In this document: in pieces, positions 51,170 to 59,802 of the stretch
Position numbering within the stretch: position 1 is the first letter of the stretch
Layout: each line of letters begins with the position of its first letter
DNA from: Bradyrhizobium sp. CSA112
GTDB taxonomy: Bacteria > Pseudomonadota > Alphaproteobacteria > Rhizobiales > Xanthobacteraceae
Length of the DNA stretch: 64,000 nucleotides
NCBI RefSeq assembly: GCF_029051645.1
Contig: NZ_JAACFS010000010.1
Location: 1 to 64,000 of the forward strand
Direction of reading: 5' to 3'
The notes under the pieces: generated by a model
What the model saw: only the letters and a program-made list of their open reading frames with translations
Database searches by the model: none
Told to the model about the DNA's origin: nothing
Made by a program: the position numbers and the translations under genes

Positions 51170-54100
51170 CTAGATTTGCGTTTCGAGGACAGGCACCGGC
51201 GCGTTCTGCGCGAAAGTCGAGTTCGACGAATGGGTGTCGTGCACCGGGTCAACGGACTCAGGCGTTGGCCGGCCCTCGCCGTGATCAGGATGGATCCGGA
51301 ACCACGCTACGTACAGCGCCGGCATGAACAAGAGCGTCAGCAGCGTGCCAACGATGATGCCGCCCATCATCGCGTAGGCCATCGGCCCCCAGAAGATCTC
51401 GCGTGCAATCGGAATCAGCGCGAGACTTGCCGCAGCCGCGGTCAGGACGATCGGCCGCATGCGTTGCTCGGTCGCTTCCACAACGGCCTCCCAGGCCGGG
51501 CGTCCCTCCTTCCTCAGATCCTCAATCTGCACAATCAGGATCACCGAGTTTCGGACCAGGATGCCGATCAGCGCCAGCACGCCAAGAATGGCAACGAAGC
51601 CCAGAGGTGCGCCGCTCGGCAGCATGGCCATGACGACACCGATCACGGCGAGCGGCGCGACCGCGAACACCAGGAACAAGCGATGGAAGCTCTGCAGCTG
51701 AACCATCAGGATCGTGGCCATGACGAAGAGCATCAGCGGAACGACGGCCATGATCGGCGCCTGGCTCTTGGCGCTCTCCTCCACCGAGCCGCCGATTGCC
51801 ACCGAATATCCGGCCGGCAACTCCTTCTCGAACTCCGCCAGCTTCGGCGCGAGCTGGTCCACGATCGTCTTCGGCTGGACGTCACCGACGATGCCCGCTT
51901 TCAGCGTGATTGTGGGAATCCGCGCGCGCCGCCAGATCGTCGGCTGCTCGATTTCGTAGCGCAGATTGGCCACGGCCCCGAGCGGCACCGATTGACCGCC
52001 GAGCCCGGTCAATTGCAGGTCCCGCAGCGTATCGATCGAGGCGCGCTCCGACGCGGTAGCCCGTCCCGTGACATTCACGAGGTAGATGCTGTCGCGAACC
52101 TGGGTGATTGGCATGCCCTCAAGCACGGAGTTTAAGGTCGTCGAGATGTCTTCCGACGTCACGCCGAGCTGTCGCGCCTTGTCCTGGAGAACGTCGACCT
52201 TGACGACGCGCGCAGGCTCCATCCAGTCGAACACGACGTTGCCGAGATCGGGGCTGCTCCGGACGATGCCGGCGAGCTTCTGCGCGAGATCCCTCACCTT
52301 CGCAATGTCGGGTCCGCTCACGCGGTATTGCACGGGACGTCCCACCGGCGGGCCGACCTCGAGTAACTTGACGTAGGTGTCGGTCCCGGGAAACGTGTTC
52401 TTCAAATAGGTCTCGAACTGTGCCTTGACGCGGTCGCGCGCCTTGATTCCGCCTTTGGTCATGACCACCATCTGGCCGAACCATGTATTCGCAGTCTGCA
52501 CGTCGAATGACAGCACGAAACGTGGTGCGCCGATGCCGACATAGGTCGACCAATGTTCGACCGAATCATTGCCCTGCAGCTGTTCGCGCTCGAAGCGCGC
52601 CATCTGCGCATTGGTGTCGGCAATCGAGGCGTTCTGTGGCAGATTCCAGTCGATTACCAGCTCATCGCGGTCCGACGAGGGGAAGAACTGCTGCTGCACG
52701 AACTGCATTCCGAACACGGCAAGGAGGAAGGCTGCAACCGTCACCGAGATGGTGATCCATCGGTGATGCATGCAGACGAGGAGCAGATTCGAGAACATCT
52801 GCGCCAACCGGCCCTTTTTCCCGTGATGGCCTTTCATTTTGGCGGGCAGGATGGTGACGCCGAGCAGCGGCGTGAACAGGACCGCGACGATCCACGACAC
52901 GATCAAAGACACCGCAATCACAACGAACAGTGTATAGGTGAACTCGCCGGCATTGCTGCTGTTGAGGCCGATCGGGATGAAGCCGGCGATCGTGACCAGT
53001 GTGCCCGTCAGCATGGGCAAAGCGGTCGACGTATAGACGTGGGTCGCCGCCTTCTCCAGGGGATCGCCGGCCTCCAGCCTGGCTACCATCATTTCGACGG
53101 CAATCATCGCGTCATCGACCAGAAGGCCCAGCGCGATGATCAATGCACCCAGTGAAATTCTCTGCAATGAAATGTCGGCATAGGCCATCACCACGAAGGT
53201 AATGGCGAGAACCAGCGGGATCGCAATTGCGACGACAAGCCCGGCGCGCATGCCTAAGCTGAGAAAGCTGATGGCGAGAACGATGACCACGGCCTCAAAC
53301 AGCGCGTGGGTGAAGCCCGACACGGCATGCTCGACGACGACGGGCTGATCCGCGATCAGATGCACTCCGAAACCGACCGGCAGATCGGCGATGACCTTTG
53401 ACATTTCCTCCTTCAGCGCCTCGCCGAAGTGAAGGAGGTTTGCGCCAGACTTCATGCCGATGGCAAGCGCGATCGCGGGCTGGCCGTTGTACCTGAACAA
53501 GGTCTTGGCCGGATCGACATAGCCGCGCGTGATGGTCGCGACATCAGTCAACGGAAAGAAGCGGTCGTTGATTCGAAGATTGACCGCCTTCAGGCTTGCC
53601 TCCGACGTGAATTGGCCGTTCACGCGCACGCTGATGCGCTCGGGACCCTCCTGAAATACCCCGGACGGAGTGACCGCGTTTTGTCCCTGCAGGGAAGCCA
53701 TGATCGAGCGGACATCAAGGCCAAGGGCTGCGACCTTCCGTGTGAAGAATTCGAGATAGATCACTTCGTCCTGCGCGCCCAAAATGTCGACCTTACCCAC
53801 ATTCGGTACGGTCAATGCCTTGGCGCGGATGTCCTCGACATGATCGCGCAGCTGACGCTGGGTCAGGCCGTCGCTGGTGAAGGCGTAGATATTGCCGAAC
53901 ACATCGCCAAAGCGATCATTGAAGCCAGGCCCGATTACCCCTTGCGGAAAGCTGCCTTTGATATCCGCGATCATGTTGCGGACCCGGAGCCAGGTCGGCT
54001 TGACGTCAGCCGCCTTTGTCGTGTCGCGCAGATAGACGAATACGGTGGTCTCGCCGGCAACCGTCACGCTCTTGGTGTAGTCGAGCGATTCCAGCTCCTC

Positions 54101-54322
54101 GAGCTTCTTCTCGATCCTGTCGGTGACCTGGCGCGTCATCTCTTCGGGCGATGCGCCCGGCCACTGGGCCTGAATCACCATGGTCTTGATGGTGAAGTCG
54201 GGATCTTCCTGACGACCAAGCTGAAGGTACGCAAAGAGGCCTGCCGCCATGAAGGCGATCATGAAATACCAGACGAGCGAACGATGTTCGAGCGCCCAGT
54301 CGGAAAGGTTGAACGACTTCAT
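51170..54322 (-). CDS. RND-family efflux permease
   Basis: A 1050-aa inner-membrane drug/proton antiporter. The first helix follows the short N-terminus (SLVWYFMIAFMAAGLFAYLQ), the large porter loops lie at about 40-330 and 560-860, and the conserved SLGALIIALGLLVDDAMIAV of helix 4 carries the two proton-relay Asp residues. Length and motifs fit the TriC/MexK-like branch of the AcrB superfamily. It overlaps the second adaptor by 4 bases. No outer-membrane channel gene is in the operon. Confidence 0.94.
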   Translation of the reverse strand: MKSFNLSDWALEHRSLVWYFMIAFMAAGLFAYLQLGRQEDPDFTIKTMVIQAQWPGASPEEMTRQVTDRIEKKLEELESLDYTKSVTVAGETTVFVYLRDTTKAADVKPTWLRVRNMIADIKGSFPQGVIGPGFNDRFGDVFGNIYAFTSDGLTQRQLRDHVEDIRAKALTVPNVGKVDILGAQDEVIYLEFFTRKVAALGLDVRSIMASLQGQNAVTPSGVFQEGPERISVRVNGQFTSEASLKAVNLRINDRFFPLTDVATITRGYVDPAKTLFRYNGQPAIALAIGMKSGANLLHFGEALKEEMSKVIADLPVGFGVHLIADQPVVVEHAVSGFTHALFEAVVIVLAISFLSLGMRAGLVVAIAIPLVLAITFVVMAYADISLQRISLGALIIALGLLVDDAMIAVEMMVARLEAGDPLEKAATHVYTSTALPMLTGTLVTIAGFIPIGLNSSNAGEFTYTLFVVIAVSLIVSWIVAVLFTPLLGVTILPAKMKGHHGKKGRLAQMFSNLLLVCMHHRWITISVTVAAFLLAVFGMQFVQQQFFPSSDRDELVIDWNLPQNASIADTNAQMARFEREQLQGNDSVEHWSTYVGIGAPRFVLSFDVQTANTWFGQMVVMTKGGIKARDRVKAQFETYLKNTFPGTDTYVKLLEVGPPVGRPVQYRVSGPDIAKVRDLAQKLAGIVRSSPDLGNVVFDWMEPARVVKVDVLQDKARQLGVTSEDISTTLNSVLEGMPITQVRDSIYLVNVTGRATASERASIDTLRDLQLTGLGGQSVPLGAVANLRYEIEQPTIWRRARIPTITLKAGIVGDVQPKTIVDQLAPKLAEFEKELPAGYSVAIGGSVEESAKSQAPIMAVVPLMLFVMATILMVQLQSFHRLFLVFAVAPLAVIGVVMAMLPSGAPLGFVAILGVLALIGILVRNSVILIVQIEDLRKEGRPAWEAVVEATEQRMRPIVLTAAAASLALIPIAREIFWGPMAYAMMGGIIVGTLLTLLFMPALYVAWFRIHPDHGEGRPTPESVDPVHDTHSSNSTFAQNAPVPVLETQI

Positions 54323-55395
54323 GGCTTCTGATCCTGTTCGATACGGACTTGCTGTCCTTGCTTGAGGCTGTGGATTCCGGCAGTCACAATGCGCGCGCCA
54401 GGGAGAAGCCCGCCGGTGACGCGGGCGCCCGCCTGGTCCGTGGCAAGATCGACCTTGTGCAGCGACACCGTGTTCGCCCGCTGATCGACAACCCAGGCGA
54501 AATAGGCGCCGTCCCTGGCGAGCACCGCCGATGTAGGCAGCCGCAAGATCGGGTTTTGCTCGTTGCCGAACTTCGCCGTGACGGTCGCGCCGAGTCGGAA
54601 GGTTTCAGGCGGATTGTTCAGCGCGATGCGGACCCGCCGCAGGCGCGTTACCGGGTCGGCCTGCGGCGCGATCTCGCGAATCTTGCCTTCGACCTGAACC
54701 GCGGGGAGCAGCTGTAAGCCGACGGTGAATGGCAAGTCAATTTCAAGCGGCACCGGGAAATCCTCCCCGATATCGACCACCGCCTCCCTGATGTCGGGCC
54801 TCGCAACTGTCACGACATTTTGGCCAGGAGAGACCACCTGTCCGACCTCTGCGCCCACCGCCGTGACGACACCAGCGAAATCGGCCTTGAGTTGCGCGTA
54901 GCCAAGTTGCTCAAGGGCCTTGGTCAGGTTTGCCTGTGCATGCGCCACCGATGCGTCGGCACCCGCACGCGCCTGCTCCGCATTGTCCAGCGTCTGCCTT
55001 GTCGTCGCGTCGCTTGTGATGAGGGTTCGCTGCCGCTCCTCCGTTGCCCTTGCGGTCGCCAGCTGCGCCTCGGCCTTTGCAAGCTCAGCCTTCGCCAAGC
55101 GCACGGCGAGTTCAAGAGCTGTCGCATCGATGATGCCGACGGTTTGCCCTTGATTAACGAGGTCCCCAACGTAGACGGGACGTGCAGTCAGACGTCCCAA
55201 CACGCGGAAGGCAAGATTGGTCTTGTACCGCGGTTCAACAACGCCCACCGCGACGGTGCCGTCCAAGCCACTCGGCTCAAGCACCATCGACAGCACGGGC
55301 CGCACTGGCTCGGGCGCCTTCGCCTCCTGCTGACATCCAGCCAATGCCAGTGCCGACGCAAACGTGCCGGCTGCAATCATGGCGCGCCTCTTCAT
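54319..55395 (-). CDS. RND adaptor lipoprotein 2
   Basis: Periplasmic membrane-fusion protein, 358 aa. Lipoprotein signal MKRRAMIAAGTFASALALAG followed by Cys21. The adaptor parts in order: barrel-sandwich half FRVLGRLTARPVYVGDLVNQ, helical hairpin (about 90-165), second half KADFAGVVTAVGAEVGQVVS, beta-barrel, membrane-proximal domain (DQAGARVTGGLLPGARIVTA). It overlaps both the upstream adaptor and the RND gene by 4 bases. Two adaptors for one pump recall the TriA/TriB arrangement. Confidence 0.93.
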   Translation of the reverse strand: MKRRAMIAAGTFASALALAGCQQEAKAPEPVRPVLSMVLEPSGLDGTVAVGVVEPRYKTNLAFRVLGRLTARPVYVGDLVNQGQTVGIIDATALELAVRLAKAELAKAEAQLATARATEERQRTLITSDATTRQTLDNAEQARAGADASVAHAQANLTKALEQLGYAQLKADFAGVVTAVGAEVGQVVSPGQNVVTVARPDIREAVVDIGEDFPVPLEIDLPFTVGLQLLPAVQVEGKIREIAPQADPVTRLRRVRIALNNPPETFRLGATVTAKFGNEQNPILRLPTSAVLARDGAYFAWVVDQRANTVSLHKVDLATDQAGARVTGGLLPGARIVTAGIHSLKQGQQVRIEQDQKP

Positions 55396-56519
55396 GACCG
55401 GTCTCCCTCATACGTCACGGCCTGGCCAACGCTCAGCAGCTTTCCACCATCGATCACGACGCGCTCGCCGGGCTTGAGACCCTCCCTGATCAGCACCTCG
55501 CGGGCTTCATAACCGCCGATCATCACCGGCTTGAGAGCAGCCGTTTTGGTCGCCGGATCGACGGTCCAGACCGCGGGCTTCGACCCCGCCGCCATCAATG
55601 CACTCGAGGGCAATGCGATCTGCTGCTCGGCTTTCGCCTTGACGGTTCCTGCGACGGCGCTTCCAAGCGTCATCGCTGCCGGTGGATCCTGGATCGCCAC
55701 CTTGACGCGGATCGTCGAGCTCTTCGCGTCAATCGCCGGCGAGACTTCCCTGACATACCCGTTCGCCGTCACGCCTGCGTCGGAGACAAGCGCCAGCGAT
55801 ACGTGGCCGCCGTCGAGATCGCCGAAGAAGATGGATTCGTAGACATCAAAGACGGCATCCCGTTCCCCGTGCTGCGCCAAGGAGAAAACGGGTTGCGCGG
55901 CCTGCACCACCTGACCGACTTCCAGATTTCGCGCGGTGATGACGCCTGCCGCTTCGGCGCGCAACGCAGTATAGCCAAGGGCTTCCTTTGACGTTCCGAG
56001 TTGCGCTTTTGCCGCTTCAAGCACACCTTCCGTAGTTCGCAATCCTTCCTGCGCCTGATCGTAGACCGTCCTCGTGGTGAAACCGCTTGCGATTAGCGCC
56101 TTCTGCCGTTCGAAGGTTGCCTTGGCCACGCGTAGCTGAGATTCTGCGGCCAGCACTGCCGCGGTCGCGGCATCGACATCGGCTTCCTGCTCGGCGGGAT
56201 CGAGTACGGCCAACACTTCGCCGGCCTTGACGTGGGCGCCGACATCGACGTAGCGCGCGAGCACGCGGCCACTGACGCGGAAGGCGAGATCGGCGCGGAA
56301 GCGCGCCTGAACCTCACCGGTCAGCGTGATGGAGGCTTGCCGATCGCGCGGCTGTACGATCTCCGTGCGCACGAACGCGACGCGCGCCGTCGGAGCAGCT
56401 GCGTGATCGGTGCAGCCGCTGACCACCGTCGCGAAAAGCGCGGCCGCGAGCCCGACGAGAGCCTTGAACGTGCCGTTAATTTGAACGGTGTGGATGTGGT
56501 TCGAAGACTGGGGTTTCAT
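55392..56519 (-). CDS. RND adaptor lipoprotein 1
   Basis: Periplasmic membrane-fusion protein, 375 aa, with a lipoprotein-like signal (ALVGLAAALFATVVSGC). Motifs: FRVSGRVLARYVDVGAHVKA (first lipoyl half), hairpin at about 105-165, LRAEAAGVITARNLEVGQVV (second half), GLKPGERVVIDGGKLLSVGQ near the end. It is related to but clearly different from the second adaptor. Overlaps its neighbours on both sides by 4 bases. Confidence 0.93.
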   Translation of the reverse strand: MKPQSSNHIHTVQINGTFKALVGLAAALFATVVSGCTDHAAAPTARVAFVRTEIVQPRDRQASITLTGEVQARFRADLAFRVSGRVLARYVDVGAHVKAGEVLAVLDPAEQEADVDAATAAVLAAESQLRVAKATFERQKALIASGFTTRTVYDQAQEGLRTTEGVLEAAKAQLGTSKEALGYTALRAEAAGVITARNLEVGQVVQAAQPVFSLAQHGERDAVFDVYESIFFGDLDGGHVSLALVSDAGVTANGYVREVSPAIDAKSSTIRVKVAIQDPPAAMTLGSAVAGTVKAKAEQQIALPSSALMAAGSKPAVWTVDPATKTAALKPVMIGGYEAREVLIREGLKPGERVVIDGGKLLSVGQAVTYEGDRS

Positions 56520-57436
56520 AGCGCGTCCGTGCGGTGGCAGGGTGACAACAATTCGCCCAACGCATCGGGCGCTTGGCGGACTGACCCCAACTCGCTGCGG
56601 TGCTCGCGAGGCAGTTCCGGATTCGATCGAGTTGCAACAGGGCGGCTGCTCTGATTTGAAACGGCCGCTCCCGCTCCCGTTCCCGAGGCATCAAAACCGA
56701 CTGCTCTCGGTGGGCGCGGCGGTCTCATCTGGCGCGTTGCCATCGTCCAGTTCGCCTGTTGCTCACGCTCCGTTAGCGGGAACGACAAAATGACAGACGT
56801 GGACTCCGTGCCGAAGCCGCGCTCGATCCGACCGCTGAGATCCTTGGCAAGGTCATTGCTGATTCGAAGTCCGCGGTCCGAGGCGCTCCGTCCGCACCGC
56901 GAACCGTTGTCCGCGACCACACAGTTCACCAGCGCGCCGATGCGCGTTAGCTTGATCTTGATTTGTCCGTCTCGTGCGTCAAAGCATGCATTCCTGGCAG
57001 CATTGGTTACGAGTTCATGAACAATCAGTCCAAGCCGCCGGCAGCGCTCCGGCCGAAGCGGGAGAGATTGCGTCGCGAATGCCAACCGAATATTCATTCG
57101 ATCCAGACAGGCGCGGCGCACGGCGCAGCCCATCATGCGGATGTATGTCGCGGCGTCGATCAGCGCCTTGCCCCTGGGCATTTCGAGTGCCTGTTGCACA
57201 TCGGCATGACCATGCAACAGTTCGACCACGTCGCTTAAGGCGCGCTTGGCCTCAGGCCCCTCAACTCGGACGACCGCGGCCGAGACCAGGTTGATCGCCG
57301 AGGCGAGCCCACTATTGATCCGGTGATTCAATTCGCGCAGCAGAATGCCCTGCTCCACAATTGGCGAATCCGCACTGCACATAGTCACGACGATCTCCTC
57401 AGATTGTGCCGGATGAGCTGTCGCAGGCCTGGCCAT
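56516..57436 (-). CDS. HWE/HisKA_2-type sensor histidine kinase, soluble
   Basis: A 306-aa kinase without membrane segments. The H-box RELNHRINSGLASAINLVSA holds the phospho-accepting His (about 38). The ATPase domain has N-box LGLIVHELVTNAARNACFDA, G-box VADNGSRCG and GLRISNDLAKDL. The first 25 residues are the only possible sensing part, and the last ~85 residues are Pro/Arg-rich and likely disordered. Its stop overlaps the RND adaptor by 4 bases, so kinase and pump are translated together, unusual for two-component proteins. No response regulator is beside it; candidates lie at 62735 and 63350. ATG 57436 is used; ATG 57382 is possible. Confidence 0.85.
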   Translation of the reverse strand: MARPATAHPAQSEEIVVTMCSADSPIVEQGILLRELNHRINSGLASAINLVSAAVVRVEGPEAKRALSDVVELLHGHADVQQALEMPRGKALIDAATYIRMMGCAVRRACLDRMNIRLAFATQSLPLRPERCRRLGLIVHELVTNAARNACFDARDGQIKIKLTRIGALVNCVVADNGSRCGRSASDRGLRISNDLAKDLSGRIERGFGTESTSVILSFPLTEREQQANWTMATRQMRPPRPPRAVGFDASGTGAGAAVSNQSSRPVATRSNPELPREHRSELGSVRQAPDALGELLSPCHRTDAL

Positions 57437-57463
57437 CAAAGCCGTCTGCAGCAGATCAAATAA

Positions 57464-57478
57464 ACTATACCGTATATT
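57464..57478. promoter_or_regulatory. Candidate TetR operator C (kinase/RND operon and tetR)
   Basis: ACTATACCGTATATT, one base off the palindrome. It lies 27 bases before the kinase start and 76 before the TetR start, in the divergent spacer, so one bound repressor could control both the pump operon and its own gene. Confidence 0.68.
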
Positions 57479-57554
57479 TTCTTTTCTTGCATTCCTTTTC
57501 TCGGCATGTCAAGCGGGATCTACGTGCGCACAAGCTCGTGATTAGGAGATCGTG

Positions 57555-58217
57555 ATGGCGAAGAACAAAAGCCCGAAGCGCGGGAGACCACCCAAGGACC
57601 TTGCGGGCGACGTCCAGGCACGGATTCTCGATGCAGCCCAGCAGCTCTTTCTCGAGAAAGGTTTTCGGAGTGCCAGCATCGACGATATCTCCGAGTTGGC
57701 CCCTGCGAGCAAACCGACCATCTATGCCCATTTCCCCGGCAAGGAGGCACTGTTCGTGGCTGTGGTGGCCCGCACCATCAGCGGGTTGACTGACTTCGAG
57801 GGGTTCACGCCGGCAGGCCGCACCATCCAGGAAAAGCTCACCAATCTCGGCATCGAAATCGTGGAGAGATTCGTCGAGGACACGTTGGACCTCACGCGGG
57901 CGACGATCGCCGAGGCGCGGCGATTTCCCGAGTTGAGCCGTAATGTTCACGACGCGGCGCGTGACCGCGCGGCTGGGGCAGTTTCACAGCTCTTGAACGA
58001 GGCAACGCAGAGGCTCGCGCGCTCAGCCAAAGGACCCTTCGGCGCAAAGCGGAGCGTTGCGACCGCGCAGATGTTCATGGATCTCATCCTGCTTCCGATG
58101 CTTATGAGATCGCTGATGGGTGAGGAACTGAAGGATCTCAGAAAAGAGCTGCCGACGTTCTTGCACGAACGGGTCAACTTCTTTCTTGCGGCTTGCGAAG
58201 CAGATTGGAGGCCGTGA
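57555..58217 (+). CDS. TetR-family regulator, copy 1 (probable repressor of the ACTATACSGTATAGT sites)
   Basis: A 220-aa TetR protein. The helix-turn-helix is at residues 18-65 (ARILDAAQQLFLEKGFRSAS, then DDISELAPASKPTIYAHFPG), followed by an all-helical ligand-binding domain ending in a TetR_C-type segment (MFMDLILLPMLMRSLMGEEL). AGGAG lies 6 bases before ATG 57555. It is divergent from the kinase/RND operon, the standard layout of a pump repressor, with operator C between. Copy 2 at 61750 differs at about 19 of 220 residues. Ligand unknown; a lipophilic pump substrate is likely. Confidence 0.92.
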   Translation: MAKNKSPKRGRPPKDLAGDVQARILDAAQQLFLEKGFRSASIDDISELAPASKPTIYAHFPGKEALFVAVVARTISGLTDFEGFTPAGRTIQEKLTNLGIEIVERFVEDTLDLTRATIAEARRFPELSRNVHDAARDRAAGAVSQLLNEATQRLARSAKGPFGAKRSVATAQMFMDLILLPMLMRSLMGEELKDLRKELPTFLHERVNFFLAACEADWRP

Positions 58218-58238
58218 ATCAGCCACAGACCTCGCTCG

Positions 58239-58883
58239 CTATCCTTGCGCCACGGCTTTGGGATCCAAGTCGGCGGCCAGGGACTGACCCCACGGAGCAT
58301 GACGCAGGGCGCCTGCGCAGAAATCCATCATCTCGTCAAACGCGGGCCGAACGGTAGCCGCGTTGATCCGCGACGGATTGAGATACCCGTCCATTGCTTC
58401 AAGCAGGCAACAGGTCATCGCCATCGGACTTCCCGGTCGCAATTCGCCGCTCGCCTGTCCGTCAGCGATGATCGCGCGCACAAGCCCTTGGATCCGGTCT
58501 ACGTAAGACAAGGCGACCGCCCAGTTCTCGTGTACTGCCGCCGCGATCAATTCGTGTTGTTTGCTGTCGTTCTTCAGCCGATGTTCGTGCAGCTGCGAGA
58601 TTGCCCTCAAAGCAGCCCTTAGACCCTTTAGAGTGGAGCCGCCGCGAGCCGCGAGCGTTGCGGCCGCGGAAACGTGTTCGAACAGATCCGCCACGATCGC
58701 CTCTTCGATCGCCTGCTTTGAAGGAAAGAAGCGGTAGACGTTAGCGGGCGACATCGACGCTCCGCGAGCGATATCGGCGACGGTCGTCTTCTTGAACCCG
58801 ATTTGGCGGTGCGATCGGATCGCTGCCTGTATGATCCGCTGACGAGTGCACGACGATCCCCCCTGATGTATCCGCTCCTGCAT
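58239..58883 (-). CDS. TetR-family regulator, unrelated third member
   Basis: A 214-aa TetR regulator, different in sequence from the duplicated pair. N-terminal HTH: RIIQAAIRSHRQIGFKKTTV, then ADIARGASMSPANVYRFFPS. The C-terminal domain matches the AcrR-like groups with conserved MTCCLLEAMDGYLNPS. It is the last gene of a three-gene operon (59624 to 58239), 11 bases beyond the membrane-protein gene. It converges on TetR copy 1 with only 21 bases between the stops. Confidence 0.88.
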   Translation of the reverse strand: MQERIHQGGSSCTRQRIIQAAIRSHRQIGFKKTTVADIARGASMSPANVYRFFPSKQAIEEAIVADLFEHVSAAATLAARGGSTLKGLRAALRAISQLHEHRLKNDSKQHELIAAAVHENWAVALSYVDRIQGLVRAIIADGQASGELRPGSPMAMTCCLLEAMDGYLNPSRINAATVRPAFDEMMDFCAGALRHAPWGQSLAADLDPKAVAQG

Positions 58884-58894
58884 CGTTTGCGACC

Positions 58895-59332
58895 TCAGCG
58901 CGATGGAATCGAATGCAATTCACGTCGGCAGGCTTCCCCAAAGCCACGCAAGGGATCCATTTCCTCCAAGAACTCAGGCAGATCGCCAAATTCGCGGTTT
59001 GGTGACAGGTAGGTTTCGATGATCACGCGACCTGCCCGCTCCGCGGCTTGAACCACGCCATCGCTGGACAGAATCCTCATCCGCCCGATGAGCGCATACA
59101 GATTGACCAGTTGCGGAATCTCGGATTTGTCGCTGACGAGCGCGTCGGCGTAGAGTCGGGAGGCTTCCTCAATGAAGCTTCGATAGAGCCGCTCGCGCTT
59201 GGAAATCGAGCGGGCGTAGTGGCGCTCGCCAACCCTGCGGCGCCGAGTCACCCATCCAGCCACGATCGTGGAGATCGCTCCGAAGGCCGAGCCCCCGAAC
59301 GCGGCGAAAGCAGGAATGTACATCCAGTTCAT
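58895..59332 (-). CDS. Membrane-anchored hypothetical protein, 145 aa
   Basis: N-terminal membrane helix (MNWMYIPAFAAFGGSAFGAI, STIVAGWVT), then a basic turn and a helical soluble domain: ARSISKRERLYRSFIEEASR, LYALIGRMRILSSDGVVQAA, IIETYLSPNREFGDLPEFLE. A family of similar rhizobial proteins exists without function. GAGGAATGATAAC before ATG 59332 gives the start, four bases past the stop of the preceding gene. Confidence 0.75.
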   Translation of the reverse strand: MNWMYIPAFAAFGGSAFGAISTIVAGWVTRRRRVGERHYARSISKRERLYRSFIEEASRLYADALVSDKSEIPQLVNLYALIGRMRILSSDGVVQAAERAGRVIIETYLSPNREFGDLPEFLEEMDPLRGFGEACRRELHSIPSR

Positions 59333-59336
59333 GTTA

Positions 59337-59624
59337 TCATTCCTCATCCCTTGCGCCCCGGTACCGGCGCGATCCTATGGTCCTGACCGAAGTAGCCGCC
59401 GCAGCGTGCTCGAAGACGTCTCTGCAAGCGTCGCTCAGGTCTGACTTTCTTTGCCTGAGACAGGCCTCCACATTCGTGGGGCTAGGGATGTAGCTCGTGC
59501 ACAGCCGGAAAGCGTCAGACGCGCATGCGGCCCTCTGCTCAGCAGTGCCGCGGTTCTCCTGCGCAAAGGCAGCCCCATTGCCGAACAGCCCCGCCAGTAC
59601 GACGACTAATGTGTACTTGAACAT
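59337..59624 (-). CDS. Small Cys-containing exported protein, 95 aa
   Basis: Signal peptide MFKYTLVVVLAGLFGNGAAF (cleavage near AFAQ). The mature domain RAACASDAFRLCTSYIPSPT, NVEACLRQRKSDLSDACRDV has four spaced Cys, a pattern of the 'EQRAACTxDxFxLC...ACLR' family common in Bradyrhizobium. AAGGGA lies 7 bases before the ATG. First gene of the operon leading into the membrane protein and TetR 3. Operator D lies about 145 bases upstream. Confidence 0.8.
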   Translation of the reverse strand: MFKYTLVVVLAGLFGNGAAFAQENRGTAEQRAACASDAFRLCTSYIPSPTNVEACLRQRKSDLSDACRDVFEHAAAATSVRTIGSRRYRGARDEE

Positions 59625-59737
59625 AAAGAATCCCTTCTTCTGCTGAGGTATCCCTCTTTCGAACGGGAAATGCAGCGTCACGCTCCGATTCCCCCGCCCT
59701 TCAAACAGCCTGAACACGAGCTTGTGAGTCTTCGCTC

Positions 59738-59768
59738 TTGACACATCCCGCGGTTCGGGATGTATATT
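59738..59768 (+). promoter_or_regulatory. Promoter of the small membrane-protein gene
   Basis: TTGACA at 59738-59743 and TATATT at 59763-59768, 19 bases apart. The spacer is itself a perfect inverted repeat, CATCCCG / CGGGATG around CGGTT (59744-59762), a possible second protein-binding site. Operator D begins two bases later, where transcription should start. Confidence 0.6.
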
Positions 59769-59769
59769 A

Positions 59770-59784
59770 ACTATACGGTTTAGT
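59770..59784 (+). promoter_or_regulatory. Candidate TetR operator D (small membrane protein)
   Basis: ACTATACGGTTTAGT, one base off the palindrome. It lies at the expected transcription start of the gene at 59803, 19 bases before its ATG. It could also act on the divergent operon starting at 59624. Confidence 0.65.
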
Positions 59785-59802
59785 GTATTTATGAGGTCGA
59801 GA

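Noticed and set aside
57507..57512. Minus-strand TTGACA upstream of the HWE kinase as its -35 box
   Set aside because: It lies 28 bases from the next plausible -10 sequence, too far for one promoter.
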